From Sphagnum magellanicum (taxonomy: Eukaryota; Streptophyta; Sphagnopsida; Sphagnales; Sphagnaceae): 64,000 nt of DNA. A program made the translations under genes and the position numbers. The DNA is taken from positions 14,111,347 to 14,175,346 of the forward strand of contig CM038922.1 of assembly GCA_021904315.1 (NCBI GenBank), read 5' to 3'. Position 1 is the stretch's first letter. Every line of letters begins with the position of its first letter. Of the stretch, positions 50,601 to 61,219 are shown piece by piece. Below the pieces are notes generated by a model that was not told the DNA's origin, did no database searches, and saw only the letters and a program-made list of their open reading frames with translations.

Positions 50601-50940
50601 GACGTTGAAGAGAAGGAGACTTCATTACTATGACAAACAATAGCAATTGGAGCTAGTATTGGCAGCCCAAGAATTGTTTGAATCTAGTGAACATGATTTG
50701 ATTTCTATAGACTCTGATGATGAGGATAAGTGTTGGATAGGCACGAGAAACAATGATATATGGAAGGATGTAACTTGCAGGAATTTATTGCAAGAAGGAA
50801 CAGTACCATACATTGTTGATCTTGAGGAATGTAAAAGAGCAAGGAAGAGGGTATTAAACTATCACTGGCAGGATCAATCACTTTATTTCAAAAGGTTGTT
50901 TGTGCCAAGGCCAGAAGACCATGGGACTAGTAATCCAAAT
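47644..50940 (+). pseudogene. Ty3 protease, reverse transcriptase and RNase H, broken
   Basis: One reading frame runs through this region but is cut by about ten stops. Protease: GLVDTGASMSVMA near 48070, later VLLGLDFL. Reverse transcriptase: PVKKDGSRRLCGNYQPLN, SFPMPLVDDVINQL, MPFGLKNATNTF, the catalytic FIDD at 49558-49569, and LNPNKCCF then LGHVVS. RNase H: RPFCLDVDWSPKGVGAILS, followed by YASKSLTKAQRKFHPMEGE. Several stops sit where the family has Gln or Trp, for example the TAG in ALDL-stop-FGFWQ. Confidence 0.9.
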
Positions 50941-51960
50941 GCATAAAAACCTAGGGCATTTCGGAGAAGAAAGGACCTTGGTTGAAATCTGTAGGAGGTA
51001 CTTCTGGGATAATAGGATAGAGGATGTGAGGACTGTTGTAAAGATATGCCAACATTGCCAGATGGTGAGAAAGATGGGGGAGTATACGCTCTGAAGATGA
51101 ATAATTGAAGAGTATACCTATTTGTGATTTGTTTTATAGGATTGCTATGGACATTACAGGACCGTTGCTTGAAACCAAATCAGGAAACAAGTGTATTCTG
51201 GTGGTCATCAACCATTACTTTAAATGGTGCGAGGCAAAAATGGTTGTTGATCATGGTGCTAAGACTGCAACCAAGTTCCTGGAAGATGACATAATCTATA
51301 GATATGGGGTTCCCAAATTTGTATTAATTGATAATGGAGGAGAGTGGGTAACATAATTTGATGTCATGTGCAAGGACTATGGGATTCACCATCAACATAC
51401 AATACCCCAATGGCCATAGTGCAATGGGATGGCTGAGCGTCTGATCAAGACTATTAAGCATGGCATAACAATACTATTTACAATGCCTGAAAATGCCAAT
51501 TGTTGGGATGAGTAAATGGAAAAGGTTATGTTTGGATATCGATGTGGAATTCATGCTAGCACTAAGTTTTCCCCTTTTATGATATTAACTAGGCGCACAC
51601 CACGTTTTAGGGCTGATAACTACTTACATTCCTTGATTGCCGTGGTTGATGACATTGTTGATGTAGAAACTATTGCAGAACAATTTATGCAGAAGATGAA
51701 GTTGATTGCAAGCATCCATGAGAATGTTCTTTTCAATGTAAAACAAACACAACAAAAGCAAAAGAAGACCTATGCTACTAGAAGAGGAAACAAACTTTTG
51801 AGGGTTTGGTTGTTGGGCAAACAATGGTTAAGATGAAGAAGCTAGGAAAAAAGAAGGCTTTGACTTCTAGTTGGGAAGGTCCATACCAATTTGTAGCACA
51901 TGAAGATGGGATTGGAAAATCTTGATTTTGAAGAAGGTAGCAGAATATGCATCATTTAGG
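50900..51960 (+). pseudogene. Ty3 integrase, broken
   Basis: The zinc-binding HHCC domain (HKNLGH, then CQHCQ) is at 50940-51060. After a frameshift the core follows: AMDITGP (first Asp), LIDNGGEW (second Asp) near 51330, then CNGMAERLIKTIKHG (Glu) near 51420. Stops interrupt at 51354-51356 and elsewhere. The C-terminal part (KKLGKKKALTSSWEGPYQFV, 51834-51893) is the usual post-core SH3-like strand. No chromodomain is visible. Confidence 0.88.
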
Positions 51961-52052
51961 ATGTTGATGGGAATTAGTGGGAAAGAGCACACAAGGATCT
52001 TCAAATCTATCACATTCTACAAAATTAAAGAAGCTGAGGGACTTAGTTTTTT

Positions 52053-52066
52053 AAGGAAGGGAGGGG
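52053..52066 (+). promoter_or_regulatory. Polypurine tract
   Basis: AAGGAAGGGAGGGG lies eight bases before the 3' LTR and would prime plus-strand synthesis. Confidence 0.85.
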
Positions 52067-52073
52067 CTAGATA

Positions 52074-53212
52074 TGTGACAAGATAGGGAGTCTTTTAGGT
52101 TTTTATAGTGTGAACGTTATATTTGTTTTAGGGTTTAGGTGTTAAATTGTTGTCAACTTTCTACATGTAGACGGCAGGGTCTATCCTTTCATTGTTTGTT
52201 AGTGGTTGTGAGTTGGAAGGTTTGTTGCTTGTGTGTTATGTGAAACAGGGTGGTAGCTAAAGATGGATGGTGAAGCGCGATTCAAGGGTGCAAGGAAGAC
52301 GAGAAGAATAGGAGGTTGGATGAAGATAGGAAATGGGATTCAAAAGAGAAAGAGGGGGTTTTCCAAGTAGAAGAAAGGTAGTTTTTGGGTGGTAAGAAAG
52401 AGCTTGTAAGATAGATAGTTCTTGTTTTTTTTCATTACACCAGTAACTATATGATGGTTGGCTCTATGTTTTGGTTAGAAGTAGGATTGATCAAGGGTTG
52501 ATGCTGGAGGCTGATGACGCTTAAAGGTGGTTTGAACTGTAGAATTAAAAGCATATAGAAAACTACATCTGTAGGGGTTTGGGGAAGACCTTATTTGGAT
52601 TATCCATTGGGTAGATCATAACACCTAAGTGGGAGCCATGAACCTCTTGGTGGGTATCCTTGGGACTAGGCAGAATGTGGGAGAGAGAGAAGTAAGATGG
52701 AAGAAATCACAACCAATATTCATAGATCCATACTTTTCATAAAAGTTTGTCCCGTTCATGAATAGTTGCAAACCAACTTCGTGTACCTGGTACCTAGTTC
52801 AGTTGTTGAGTAGTACCAAAAAATTGATTTGTGTCAAGTCCCAGCACAAGCATTTCTGTGCATTGATCCATGTAGAGGGGGAAGAGGGGAATTAGCAACT
52901 CATCATAGACCGAATGAACATGGAAAGTTCTGACTTCAAGCCAGATCCTACTAACATTTGGTGTTCACAATACAAGAATGTCGCTGCCTCTAGCAACAAC
53001 TAAGAACTATTGCTATTGTAATAGATTTAGGATAGGTTGATGGGTGTGCATCTTTGTAGGAACTATTCAATAATGGAGAATCAGGAGCTGTAGGACCCCA
53101 AAATCAGACTGCTAGCTATAATGATGCGTGCTTGAAAGAAGATGGGTACTAACATTACAATAGGAGTAGGGTTGTGTGAAAAGTAGATGTTTTGTGCACC
53201 CTCTCTTTTTTG
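52074..53212 (+). repeat. 3' LTR
   Basis: Begins TGTGACAAG and matches the 5' LTR over its full length until about TCTCTTTTTTGGT. The right edge is uncertain by about five bases. Confidence 0.85.
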
Positions 53213-53218
53213 GTTACA

Positions 53219-53470
53219 CCTTATCAATTAAGGTAGCAAAATATAGCTAATCATTGTGGTTAAGCTTGGCTGCTTTTTTTCTTCACTACCTACTAACCTT
53301 GTGGGTTGTTTGTAGGTATGTAGTAAAGACAACCCTTACCTTTGTATAAAACCATCTACACATCTAGTAGTCACCTATTTTCCTACCTTTACATCTACAT
53401 GTAGGACTCAATTCTTATAGAACGGGTTACCAAGGTGAACTGGATATTAACTCAAGTTGACTCAGTCCCC
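53219..53470 (+). repeat. TAGGTA/GATGGATG repeat, direct copy
   Basis: Follows the retrotransposon immediately. It reads TAGCTAATCATTGTGGTTA (hairpin remnant), ACTACCTACTAACC, GTAGGTATGTAGTAAAG, CACCTATTTTCCTACC and GGTTACCAAGGTGAACTGG, matching the reverse copy at 395-660 block by block. Confidence 0.65.
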
Positions 53471-54094
53471 TTGACCATGGTTTGAGGTGATGGACCTGAG
53501 GCCATTAGCCTGAGTGTGGAAGTGAAACCAAGGGTGTGTTACTTCAACCCCAGGAAGTCCCAAAACTAAGGGACTTCCCTGCAAAAAGAAATGGGAATTT
53601 CTTTTAGGGTGTTTTACCTTTTACCATGCAGATCAAAGGGTCTTACAAATGCTTGTTGGTAGAATTTTCTCCATCCATTTAGCATTTGTTGAAGCTCTAA
53701 TTTTTGTTTCCATTTCAAAAAATCATATTAAAAAAGCACTTCCAAAAATATACCCACAAAAACCCAAAATGAATCACCAGATCGGCTTGCTAAAATAAAA
53801 GAAAAACCGCACTGTAAAGGAAAGAGCCACTCTGGTAAAGAAACAAAAGAGGCCCTGGAGCTGTCTTTTCAAGGGAAATCAAATGTAAGATTCTCTTGCA
53901 AGGAAAACCCTGTGAAATCCAATTTGCCAATTTAGGGCACCCCAGTTCAGTATGGGAACAGAAATCCCCAGAGTTCTTCTTTATGTCCACAGCTGCTTGC
54001 ATGCCAATAAGCTGAACATCGAAACCTACATTCATTCATCAGCCTGCAATGGGGAAAGGGGAATTTTGCACTCTCTTTGCTGGGGCACACAAAT
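53471..54094. other. 3' flank of the acidic-protein gene
   Basis: Probably includes the 3'UTR of the minus-strand gene ending at 54095. No other feature is seen. Confidence 0.35.
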
Positions 54095-56900
54095 TCACAA
54101 GTCATCATCATCATCATCATCATCATCTGTGCCATCCATGCCATCAAAGTCATCAAATTGCAAATTAAACAGAAAATTTTCAATACCCCCGACCTCCTCC
54201 TGCAAAAAAGTACAGAGCACATTCATGTTAATCTTCCATCTGCCAGGCAAGAAGAAGAATACCAATGGGAGCTGCCTGTCCAGAAAACATCAATCTCTCT
54301 ACAGTCACTTTCACCACTTGAAATTTGCCTAATGCCACAACATCAACAAAACAGACCAACAGCCAACACAGGTTTGTAGCACTGGGAAAATACTGCTGAG
54401 ATGACTGATGGACAAATTATTTATACTCATGCAACAGTTGACTTCATGATGGGCAAACATCCAGCTCCAGAATACCATGCCAATTTGGTGTCCATCACCT
54501 AGTATTTACCTGTCAACAGTTTCTTAGGAATTTCCTCTAGCTCCCTACAATGATTTTCAAAGGACAGTAAAAAGGCCCTTACCACTTCCTTCCACCTTTT
54601 ATTTTGGATCATGTATTCTTCAACCGTCATCACAGGCCCATCCTTTTGCTGCACAAAAAGACATTACCACAATCTTTAATTTAATTGCTAGAAAGTGATA
54701 CAATGTACCAAAAAAAAAACAGATGCATGGTACATATACCAGTGGCAGAGGGAAACCTCACATGAGATTCAACAGTTTCAAAGTGAAGCTCTTGTTTGCT
54801 TGCTAGATGAGGTGGTGGTCCTATCTTGATGGCTGCTTTCGAAGATGCATGATGAATAGGTGAAATCAGGTCTTTCAGGAATGTGCTCCTTGGTATTACC
54901 ACTGCTAGCACAATGGACTGTGCAATTTAGTTCCCACACATGTAGATGACTGTTGGACACTCAACCCTTGAATTTGAATACTCCATCTGGATACTACTAA
55001 AATTTTGCATATCACATATAGTGTCAGCAAACTAAGTCTCCAATTTAATTTTCATCTCCAAATTTCTTTCATCTTGTGACATTGGGTACTCACATTTGGC
55101 TTGCCGAGCATCCACTGGACTGTGTTTGGCATCTCGAGTATCCAATGTATTTGATGGACTGTGCACTTTCTCTTCTCTGCTGGCCTGCACACAAGGCAGT
55201 TATTGGGTTTCATGATTTTGTCCTCTATCTCAATAGAGCAAAGGTCATGTGTGCTCAGTACCATCATGCAGCAAACAGATCCTATGCTTCACTGTGTACT
55301 TTGCATTCTTTTGTAGAAAAAAGAAAGATGTAGATAAAGATCTGTTAAAAACTTGACATGGAACAAAAGAATAGAAAATTTGCACATGAGTATCAACTTC
55401 AAGCAGTTGGCAGAGATATCAATGTGAAAAATCCTACAAATGACTCCACCATCAATACAGAAACATTACAGAGAGCAGATAGGTAGATAGCAAAGGCCAG
55501 ACTCACCATGATCCTGTGGAAAAAGCTGCTAACTTGTACATGACAGAAGAAAAAAAGCCCAGCATGCACACACAACCAACATTGTCAGCACAACAAGAGT
55601 TGCCAGATGATCAACAAAATTCAGAATCCCAGCTTCAACTCTTTTGGTAGTTATACAAAGTCAAAAAAACATCAAGGGAAAACCACAACAAGGCAGGAAA
55701 CCCTAGATGGTAAAACATGGGAGGTTGCAGCAGGAGAGGGAAATTACATACAACCCCCTTTGGAAGACTTCATCCGCTCTTTGTGATGTGTGCTGGATTG
55801 TGGCTGTGGTTCAGGGCAGGCAAACTTCAGCAACTGCAAAAGAAAATTGATAAATTCAAAGATGACGCTGCTGAAAAATACATGCCACACCCACATCCAC
55901 ATTGTGGCAGCAGCAGCAGCAGCAGCAGCAGCAACCGTGGTGGAAAAACCCTAGATACTTACCTCATGGTGTTGTGCTCTCTCAGTTTCCTCCTTGGCAA
56001 TCCTTTTAGCCTCCTCCCTGGCCTCTTGATGATCCTTGAGCTCCTCCATAGCAGCTCCCTGCAGCAGTGGCTTGCCTAGCGACAGTCGAGACTCCTGGCA
56101 ATAACAAAAACCAAATCAATCTTTCAAACCCAAAGGCAAGAAGACTGTATGCCAAGTCAAGCGAAAGCTCTTGCTGCAGTTTGTATGAGTTGAAGAATGT
56201 GAACAAGAACAGAAGCTCTTACAAGGACATGGGTTGCCGATTTGCTCCTATTGTAAGCGGGATTGTCGGCCCTCCTCCTCCACAGGGGTCTCTGTTGGAT
56301 AGAAGAAGCTGCTTCTTCTTCTTCTTCTTCTTTCTTCCCTGTTGTATCTGTCACCTGTTGAACGGTGGTTGCTGCGGCGCAACCCATGTCAGTGCTGCTC
56401 TCCATGTGCCTCATGGACTTTGTTCTCGTGATCTCGGAGGCCCCTGCAGCAGGAGGAACACTAGTACTACTACCGATAGCCGATACTCCGCCAGCGGCAG
56501 TTCGAGCGGGAACAACAACGGAGGCGTCACCCTTGAACAAGTCAACATCCATCAAATTCCATTGCTGCTGCGACGGGGTCGCCACATCGCCTGCATTCTT
56601 CTCGTCCTCCGGATGATGTGAGCTCGAAGTCTCCACCAAACCTGCGCCGTATGGTTGTGGCTGAACGGGTTGTTGTTGTTGCGAGTCGGTTTCCTCCCAG
56701 TCGATCAGATCCACCTCGTTCCAATTCCTTGCTGCTACAGTCGTCGTGGTCGCCGTATTACCGTAAGCCGTGGCTACTACATTCCTGTCCTCTCCAACAA
56801 CACCTCCTTGTTCTTCTCCGGTTTTCTCCTCATTCACCTTCTCTTCTTCCTGTTCCGCCACAGTCTCATCAGAAGAGACTCTAACCTCCCTCTCGATCAT
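54095..56900 (-). CDS. Acidic Glu/Asp-rich protein of unknown function, partial model
   Basis: Minus-strand exons that I can support: 56900-56223 (ATG start, 226 codons), 56094-55963, 55833-55752, 54917-54762 (5' edge uncertain), 54648-54583 and 54199-54095 (stop). The last three join in phase 0. The junction between 55752 (phase 1) and 54917 is unresolved and needs one or more extra exons. Exon 1 is disordered, Glu/Thr/Gln-rich, with short NWNEVDLIDWEE and QWNLMDVDLFKGD repeats that look like binding motifs. Exon 2 encodes a charged coiled coil (MEELKDHQEAREEAKRIAKE). The end reads DGPVMTVEEYMIQNKRWKEV, EEVGGIENFLFNLQFDDFDG and then nine Asp and a Leu; the Asp run is an ATC microsatellite (54102-54127). 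I do not recognise the family. Confidence 0.6.
55907..55932 (-). repeat. CAG microsatellite in intron 2
   Basis: About eight and a half CAG units lie just downstream of the donor of exon 2 of the acidic-protein gene, outside the coding region in my model. Confidence 0.85.
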
Positions 56901-56973
56901 CTTGTGTGTGTCTCTCTGTCTGTGTTTCTCTTTCCCTCCAGGAAGTGTAACAGCAATTTCGTCGGACAGTCGT

Positions 56974-57000
56974 GCAACAACAACAACAACAACAACAACA
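56974..57000 (-). repeat. CAA microsatellite in the 5' leader
   Basis: About nine CAA units (TTG on the coding strand) lie 75-100 bases upstream of the ATG of the acidic-protein gene. Confidence 0.8.
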
Positions 57001-57280
57001 GCTCTTGGGAAACCTCAGGAGCTGCAAAATACATGCTTTTGAACACTGCAACAAAAAACAAGTAGAAGAAGAAGAAGACGAACAAGAGTCCAGCCCAAAT
57101 TTGTCGCTGCAACTGATCTGCCGCGAATCCAATAGACCGCGCAGTACGTAAAGATAAACGTGAAAGATATTCAATCGCGTCCGTCTCTCTCGCGTTCTGT
57201 CTCTCTCCTCCTGCTCTTCCTCTTGAGACCAGTTATTTATTTATTTATTTATTTTTTAATATAAATTTTCTCATGTTGCG

Positions 57281-57637
57281 CCAAAAGTGGCGATCAGTCA
57301 AAAGGGGATTTAGCCAAATATCTGGTTACAAGAGAAATAGATAAGTAGAAAATTAAGGAAAATCCTATTCCATTTGTTGGCGAACCACTAGAACTTAATT
57401 GATAAATATGGCGATTTCTAAAGAAGAAAGCTCGAAATTCAGCCCAGTGTTGTTTTTTTTAATTTTTTTAATTTTTAAAATTTAATAATTTTTTGAAAAT
57501 AATTTATAATTTTAATAATTTTATTCAATTTTCTTATGTTGCGCCAGATTTTTATTTTTATTTTCCCAAAAATTGACTTCCATATTTAGCTTGGAGTTAA
57601 ATTTGGCTAAATCTTTCTATGGTGATCACCGCTTTGG
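57281..57637. mobile_element. 357-bp inverted-repeat element
   Basis: The left arm CCAAAAGTGGCGATCAG, then GGATTTAGCCAAATATCTGG, is the inverse of the right arm TTTGGCTAAATCTTTCTATG, then GTGATCACCGCTTTGG. Arms are about 50 bp and diverged. The interior is AT-rich and non-coding. Related single arms lie at 57871-57930 and 3465-3534. It lies within 400 bp upstream of the acidic-protein gene, so it could influence that promoter. Confidence 0.65.
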
Positions 57638-57870
57638 TATCCGTCTCTCTCTCCTCCTTTCCTCCTTTTCAGCCTTTCTTTTGCTGGTTACATATAGCCA
57701 AAAAGCTATATTAAAGCTTAAAAGTGCTAAAATCGAGTTTTTTTTCCAAGAGTTGCAATAGCCATAATTCGACCAAACTTTTAAGAAAAATAGCCAGATT
57801 TTTTTCACAGGGTTCAAGTAGGGCAGCAAAAAATATAGAAAGGCTTAATTTTTTTTCAATAAAAAGATTC

Positions 57871-57930
57871 ACTTCCATATTTAGCTTGTAGCCAAATTTG
57901 ACTAAATCTGTCTGTGGATCATCGCCGCCT
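57871..57930 (+). repeat. Extra arm of the 357-bp element
   Basis: ACTTCCATATTTAGCTTG through ATCATCGCCGCC repeats 57577-57634 directly. It implies a second nested or tandem copy of the element. Confidence 0.65.
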
Positions 57931-59827
57931 GGGCCACATCATAAATTTTTTTGTCATACAAAACACGAACTCCTCTTCTCGCTCACTCTGACCGACCACA
58001 GACCCACCACCTGACTTGCGAACAAATGACTCGCAACGGAGGGGCCCGGGCAGCCCGAAAAACATTTGGGCCCTATGCCTAAGGTCTCTTTCATAGGCTT
58101 CCGGTGCCATGTGTGCTCGACTTTACGGATAACTTTAACATGTTGTTCCCAATGTTCCCAATGTGTTCCAATGAAAGGCCTATTTTTTTTCCCTATCAAG
58201 TTCCCAATGTGTTACCCAACATATTCTCGATAGCCCCTCACTTTATTCCATATCCTTTGTCTTAAATTTTACTTTTGTAACCTAAATAAGCAACCCAAAG
58301 GAAGAAATTTTTCGTAACCTATATAAGCAACCCAAAGGAAGAAATTATAAGCACTCTTTATAATCTCCGGTTAGGGTTTTGCACCCACCATGGAGGATGG
58401 TTTTGAGTTAGGTTGGGATATTAGAAATTTTAAAAACCTTGGGTCAAATCTAGTTTTGATTGTTTTGTTAACCAAGAGACAAGAGTTTCGGTTGAGCATT
58501 GGGGGGGGGGGGGGGGCATATGAGGGTGGTAGGGTTATTTCATGAACTAATAAGGCCAAGGGGAGAGAGGGCACGAATGTTTTTCAAAAAACAAAACACT
58601 GGGACTATTTGAGGGGGTTTGATTGGAAACAATGTTTTTTACTACAAAAATTTCGCCCAATGGTGACCCCGAGATTAACCCCTTCACCCTCTCAAAGGGT
58701 TTTTTTATAAAAAATTTCAATAATTTAACAAAAAAGTTAGAGTAAAAAGGGGGAGTTCCTCATATTTCAATTATCTCTTCCTTCAACACAATTTTGACAA
58801 AAAAAAAACACACTTCCTATAGCCAAACTTAGTGAAATCCTCCTATAGATGACAAAGAATGTGGCTACATCAAAAAATAAAAACATTGATGGGAAGGGCC
58901 AGGTGACATTTGGAGGGGTTGGGGGAAAGTTTTTGTATGGTTGGTTTGAGGATCATCACTTTAGGGCACTTTGAATACCTATCTATTTAGGTGCCTGTTT
59001 AACTTAGTTCTTATTATCAAGGCACACAAGAGGGAAATGAGAAAAAGATAGGGTGAAACTCAAGGAAGCATCAAAATCTCGATGCATTTATGAGTTTCAC
59101 CCTATATATATTTCTTTTGTTTCAGCTCACTTGTTGTTTTTGACTGTGTCGCAAGCTTTTGCCAAACACAAAATGAGAACCCTGAGTTTTGGTGACTTTA
59201 TAGATAATTTTATTGGATGGTTTCAAATTTTAATGCATAGCACAAAGTGAAGGGGGGGATTGATGTTGTGCAATGGAGACAACATGTTAAAGGTCGGACA
59301 ATGGCAATAAATTGTAAAATCCAAGGCATAAGAAAAATAAGTTGCAAAATTCAAAATCATGCGATGAAGGCAAAAAGCTTGATGGAGACTGGAGACATGG
59401 AGAATGGAGACCGATGAAAAGCAAAACCCTAAAGCATTAAACCCTATGTCTGGATCGAGAATTGGGTTTAGATAAAAGCTTGGTTTTGGTTCCAGTTCTA
59501 AACCTAACCAACCCAACTGGGTCCAGTTATAATTTTTTAAAAATAGAAAACTAGAGGTTAGGTTCCTAGGCAAGTCCCTTCCAATCTTGTATCGAGGTTA
59601 GGTTCGTATGTCAGTTCTCTCATCTTGACAAATTCCCCAATTCCGGTTATTGAGGTTTTGAGAATTTGAATAGGTTCTGGTTTGGGTATTTGGAACTGGA
59701 ATCAGAACGGACGGTTCTAACCGGCCAAACTGGGTACCCGGTGAACACTGGAAAAATTACAACATATCTATTATGGGATTGTCCAAAACTTTGATATTTT
59801 AATTTTAATTTTAATTTTTAATCTTTT
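57931..59827. other. Repeat-rich intergenic DNA
   Basis: Contains a TAAAGTCA-family end (GACTTTACGGATAACTTTAA, 58122-58141) running straight into a GTTCCC subrepeat block (58142-58260). Also present are a 35-bp direct duplication (TAACCTAAATAAGCAACCCA, about 58278 and 58315), a 16-base G run (58501-58516) and inverted arms GGGTGAAACTCA/TGAGTTTCACCC (59050-59105) followed by GACTTTATAGATAA (59194). No gene is seen. Confidence 0.5.
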
Positions 59828-60150
59828 GTCTGTTCCCAATGTGTTCCCAAAAAGTTCTCAAGATGCTTCCATCAGGTTCTCACCACTGTTCCCAGGTTCT
59901 CAATGTGTTCCCCAAGATGTTCCCACTTCCACCTTTTAAAAAAAAATCCCATATTGTTTTTGCCCACGGTTCAACTTTCATGTATATAAATCAGGGCAGA
60001 AACAAGGGAATGGGGCAGCAGTCAAAAAGGTTTCTAATTTGGGCAGGGATGCATATTTAGGCTTCCATGTTAGGGAGTGCCCCCATATTCCAAAAATATT
60101 GGTGATGGACCAATCAAACGAGTCCTTGTGAATTTATTTTTAAAAATCTT
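59828..60150 (+). repeat. GTTCCC-rich dispersed element, copy 2
   Basis: TTCCCAATGTGTTCCC-like subrepeats (59830-59930) are followed by CAACTTTCATGTATATAAA, GGGAGTGCCCCCATATTCCA and GGACCAATCAAACGA. These are the same blocks in the same order as 22675-23035. Confidence 0.65.
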
Positions 60151-61187
60151 TTTTTGTGGGCTCACTAAACCATCCTATTCCTTGACCTGTTCCTTTTTTT
60201 CGTCGCCGCCCGGGAGTCTACGGGACGAAAAACGAATAAAACATTATGGCTGCCCTGCCCGGTGAAGTGCGTCGGTAAGTGGCCCCACCAGTTCACCACT
60301 GGGCAGCGGGCTGATCTTCGCAAAAAACAGCGCGGCCGGCGGGCGTCCCTCCATCCGCCTCTCAACAACAACGACGAGCGCAAACTGTGGAGAGCGGAAA
60401 CACAAGCAGAAACAAGGGATACTTACAGACTAGCGAGCGAGAGAGAGAGCGAGAGAGAGAGAGAGACAGAGGGAGAGAGAGACAGAGGAGCACATCAAAC
60501 TGAGACTGAGGATCGGGCTATGGCGGTTCTCTCTTCTTTGCACCTGTCCAAATTACTCAATCTCCAGCCCTTTCTTTCCACTGTAACTGTCATCACTCCA
60601 TCAGCCTTCATCCTCACACAAGGGGAGGAGGAGGGGGAAAAAGAGGAGCAAACAAGGCTTGACGAACTCCCAACAACCATCTCCCAGGGTTTCTAACTCT
60701 GGTGGGGGAGAGACAGACACAGTGAGCAAAGCGCTGCTCAGACTGCAGCAAATCTGGTTTGTCTTTCATGTTTCTTTTCACAAGCACTTTTGTTTGTTTG
60801 TTTGTTTGGTTGGTTGCTTCTTTTAGATAAATTTTTTAAAAAAAATAAATCTTTTTTTGGAGGTTTGTTTTGGTGTGCATTTTTTCCTTTTATGATTAGG
60901 TTTTTTTTTCCCCCAGGTTTTATTCTGGTGTGTTTGATTTTTGTTTCTGGGTGCTCTCATGGCATCGTCAAGGTAGTTGGAAATCTTTGATCTTGAGCCT
61001 ATTAGGGTTTTTCTGTATTGCGGTCTTTTGAAGCATCTGTGGGTGGGTTTTGGAGTATGAAGTTAGCATGAAGAATTTCTCGTTCATAGTATTATCAGCA
61101 TGTGAAATGAGTGCTTTTTCATTTGAGAATTTGATGCGCACATGTGGATTGTGTTCTTTTTCTTTATTTGAGAATTTGATGCAGATG

Positions 61188-61219
<32 letters not shown>

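Larger units (their letters stand above)
44488..53217 (+). mobile_element. Ty3-type LTR retrotransposon, complete but inactive
   Basis: Two LTRs of about 1.13 kb (44488-45621 and 52074 to about 53212) flank a 6.4-kb interior. The interior has a Met-tRNA primer site, gag with zinc knuckles, protease, reverse transcriptase, RNase H, integrase and a purine tract. The order PR-RT-RH-IN defines the Ty3 (Metaviridae) class. No chromodomain was found after integrase. Coding is broken by at least fifteen stops and several frameshifts. A candidate 5-bp target duplication ACCTT (44483-44487 and 53218-53222) would put the right end about five bases beyond the LTR similarity, so borders are approximate. 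The LTRs differ at roughly one base in ten by eye, mostly transitions, so the insertion is old. Confidence 0.92.

Noticed and set aside
56365..57065. Plus-strand frames up to 184 codons at 56.1-57.1 kb
   Set aside because: Antisense to exon 1 of the acidic-protein gene; Ser/Leu-rich shadows of triplet-rich DNA.
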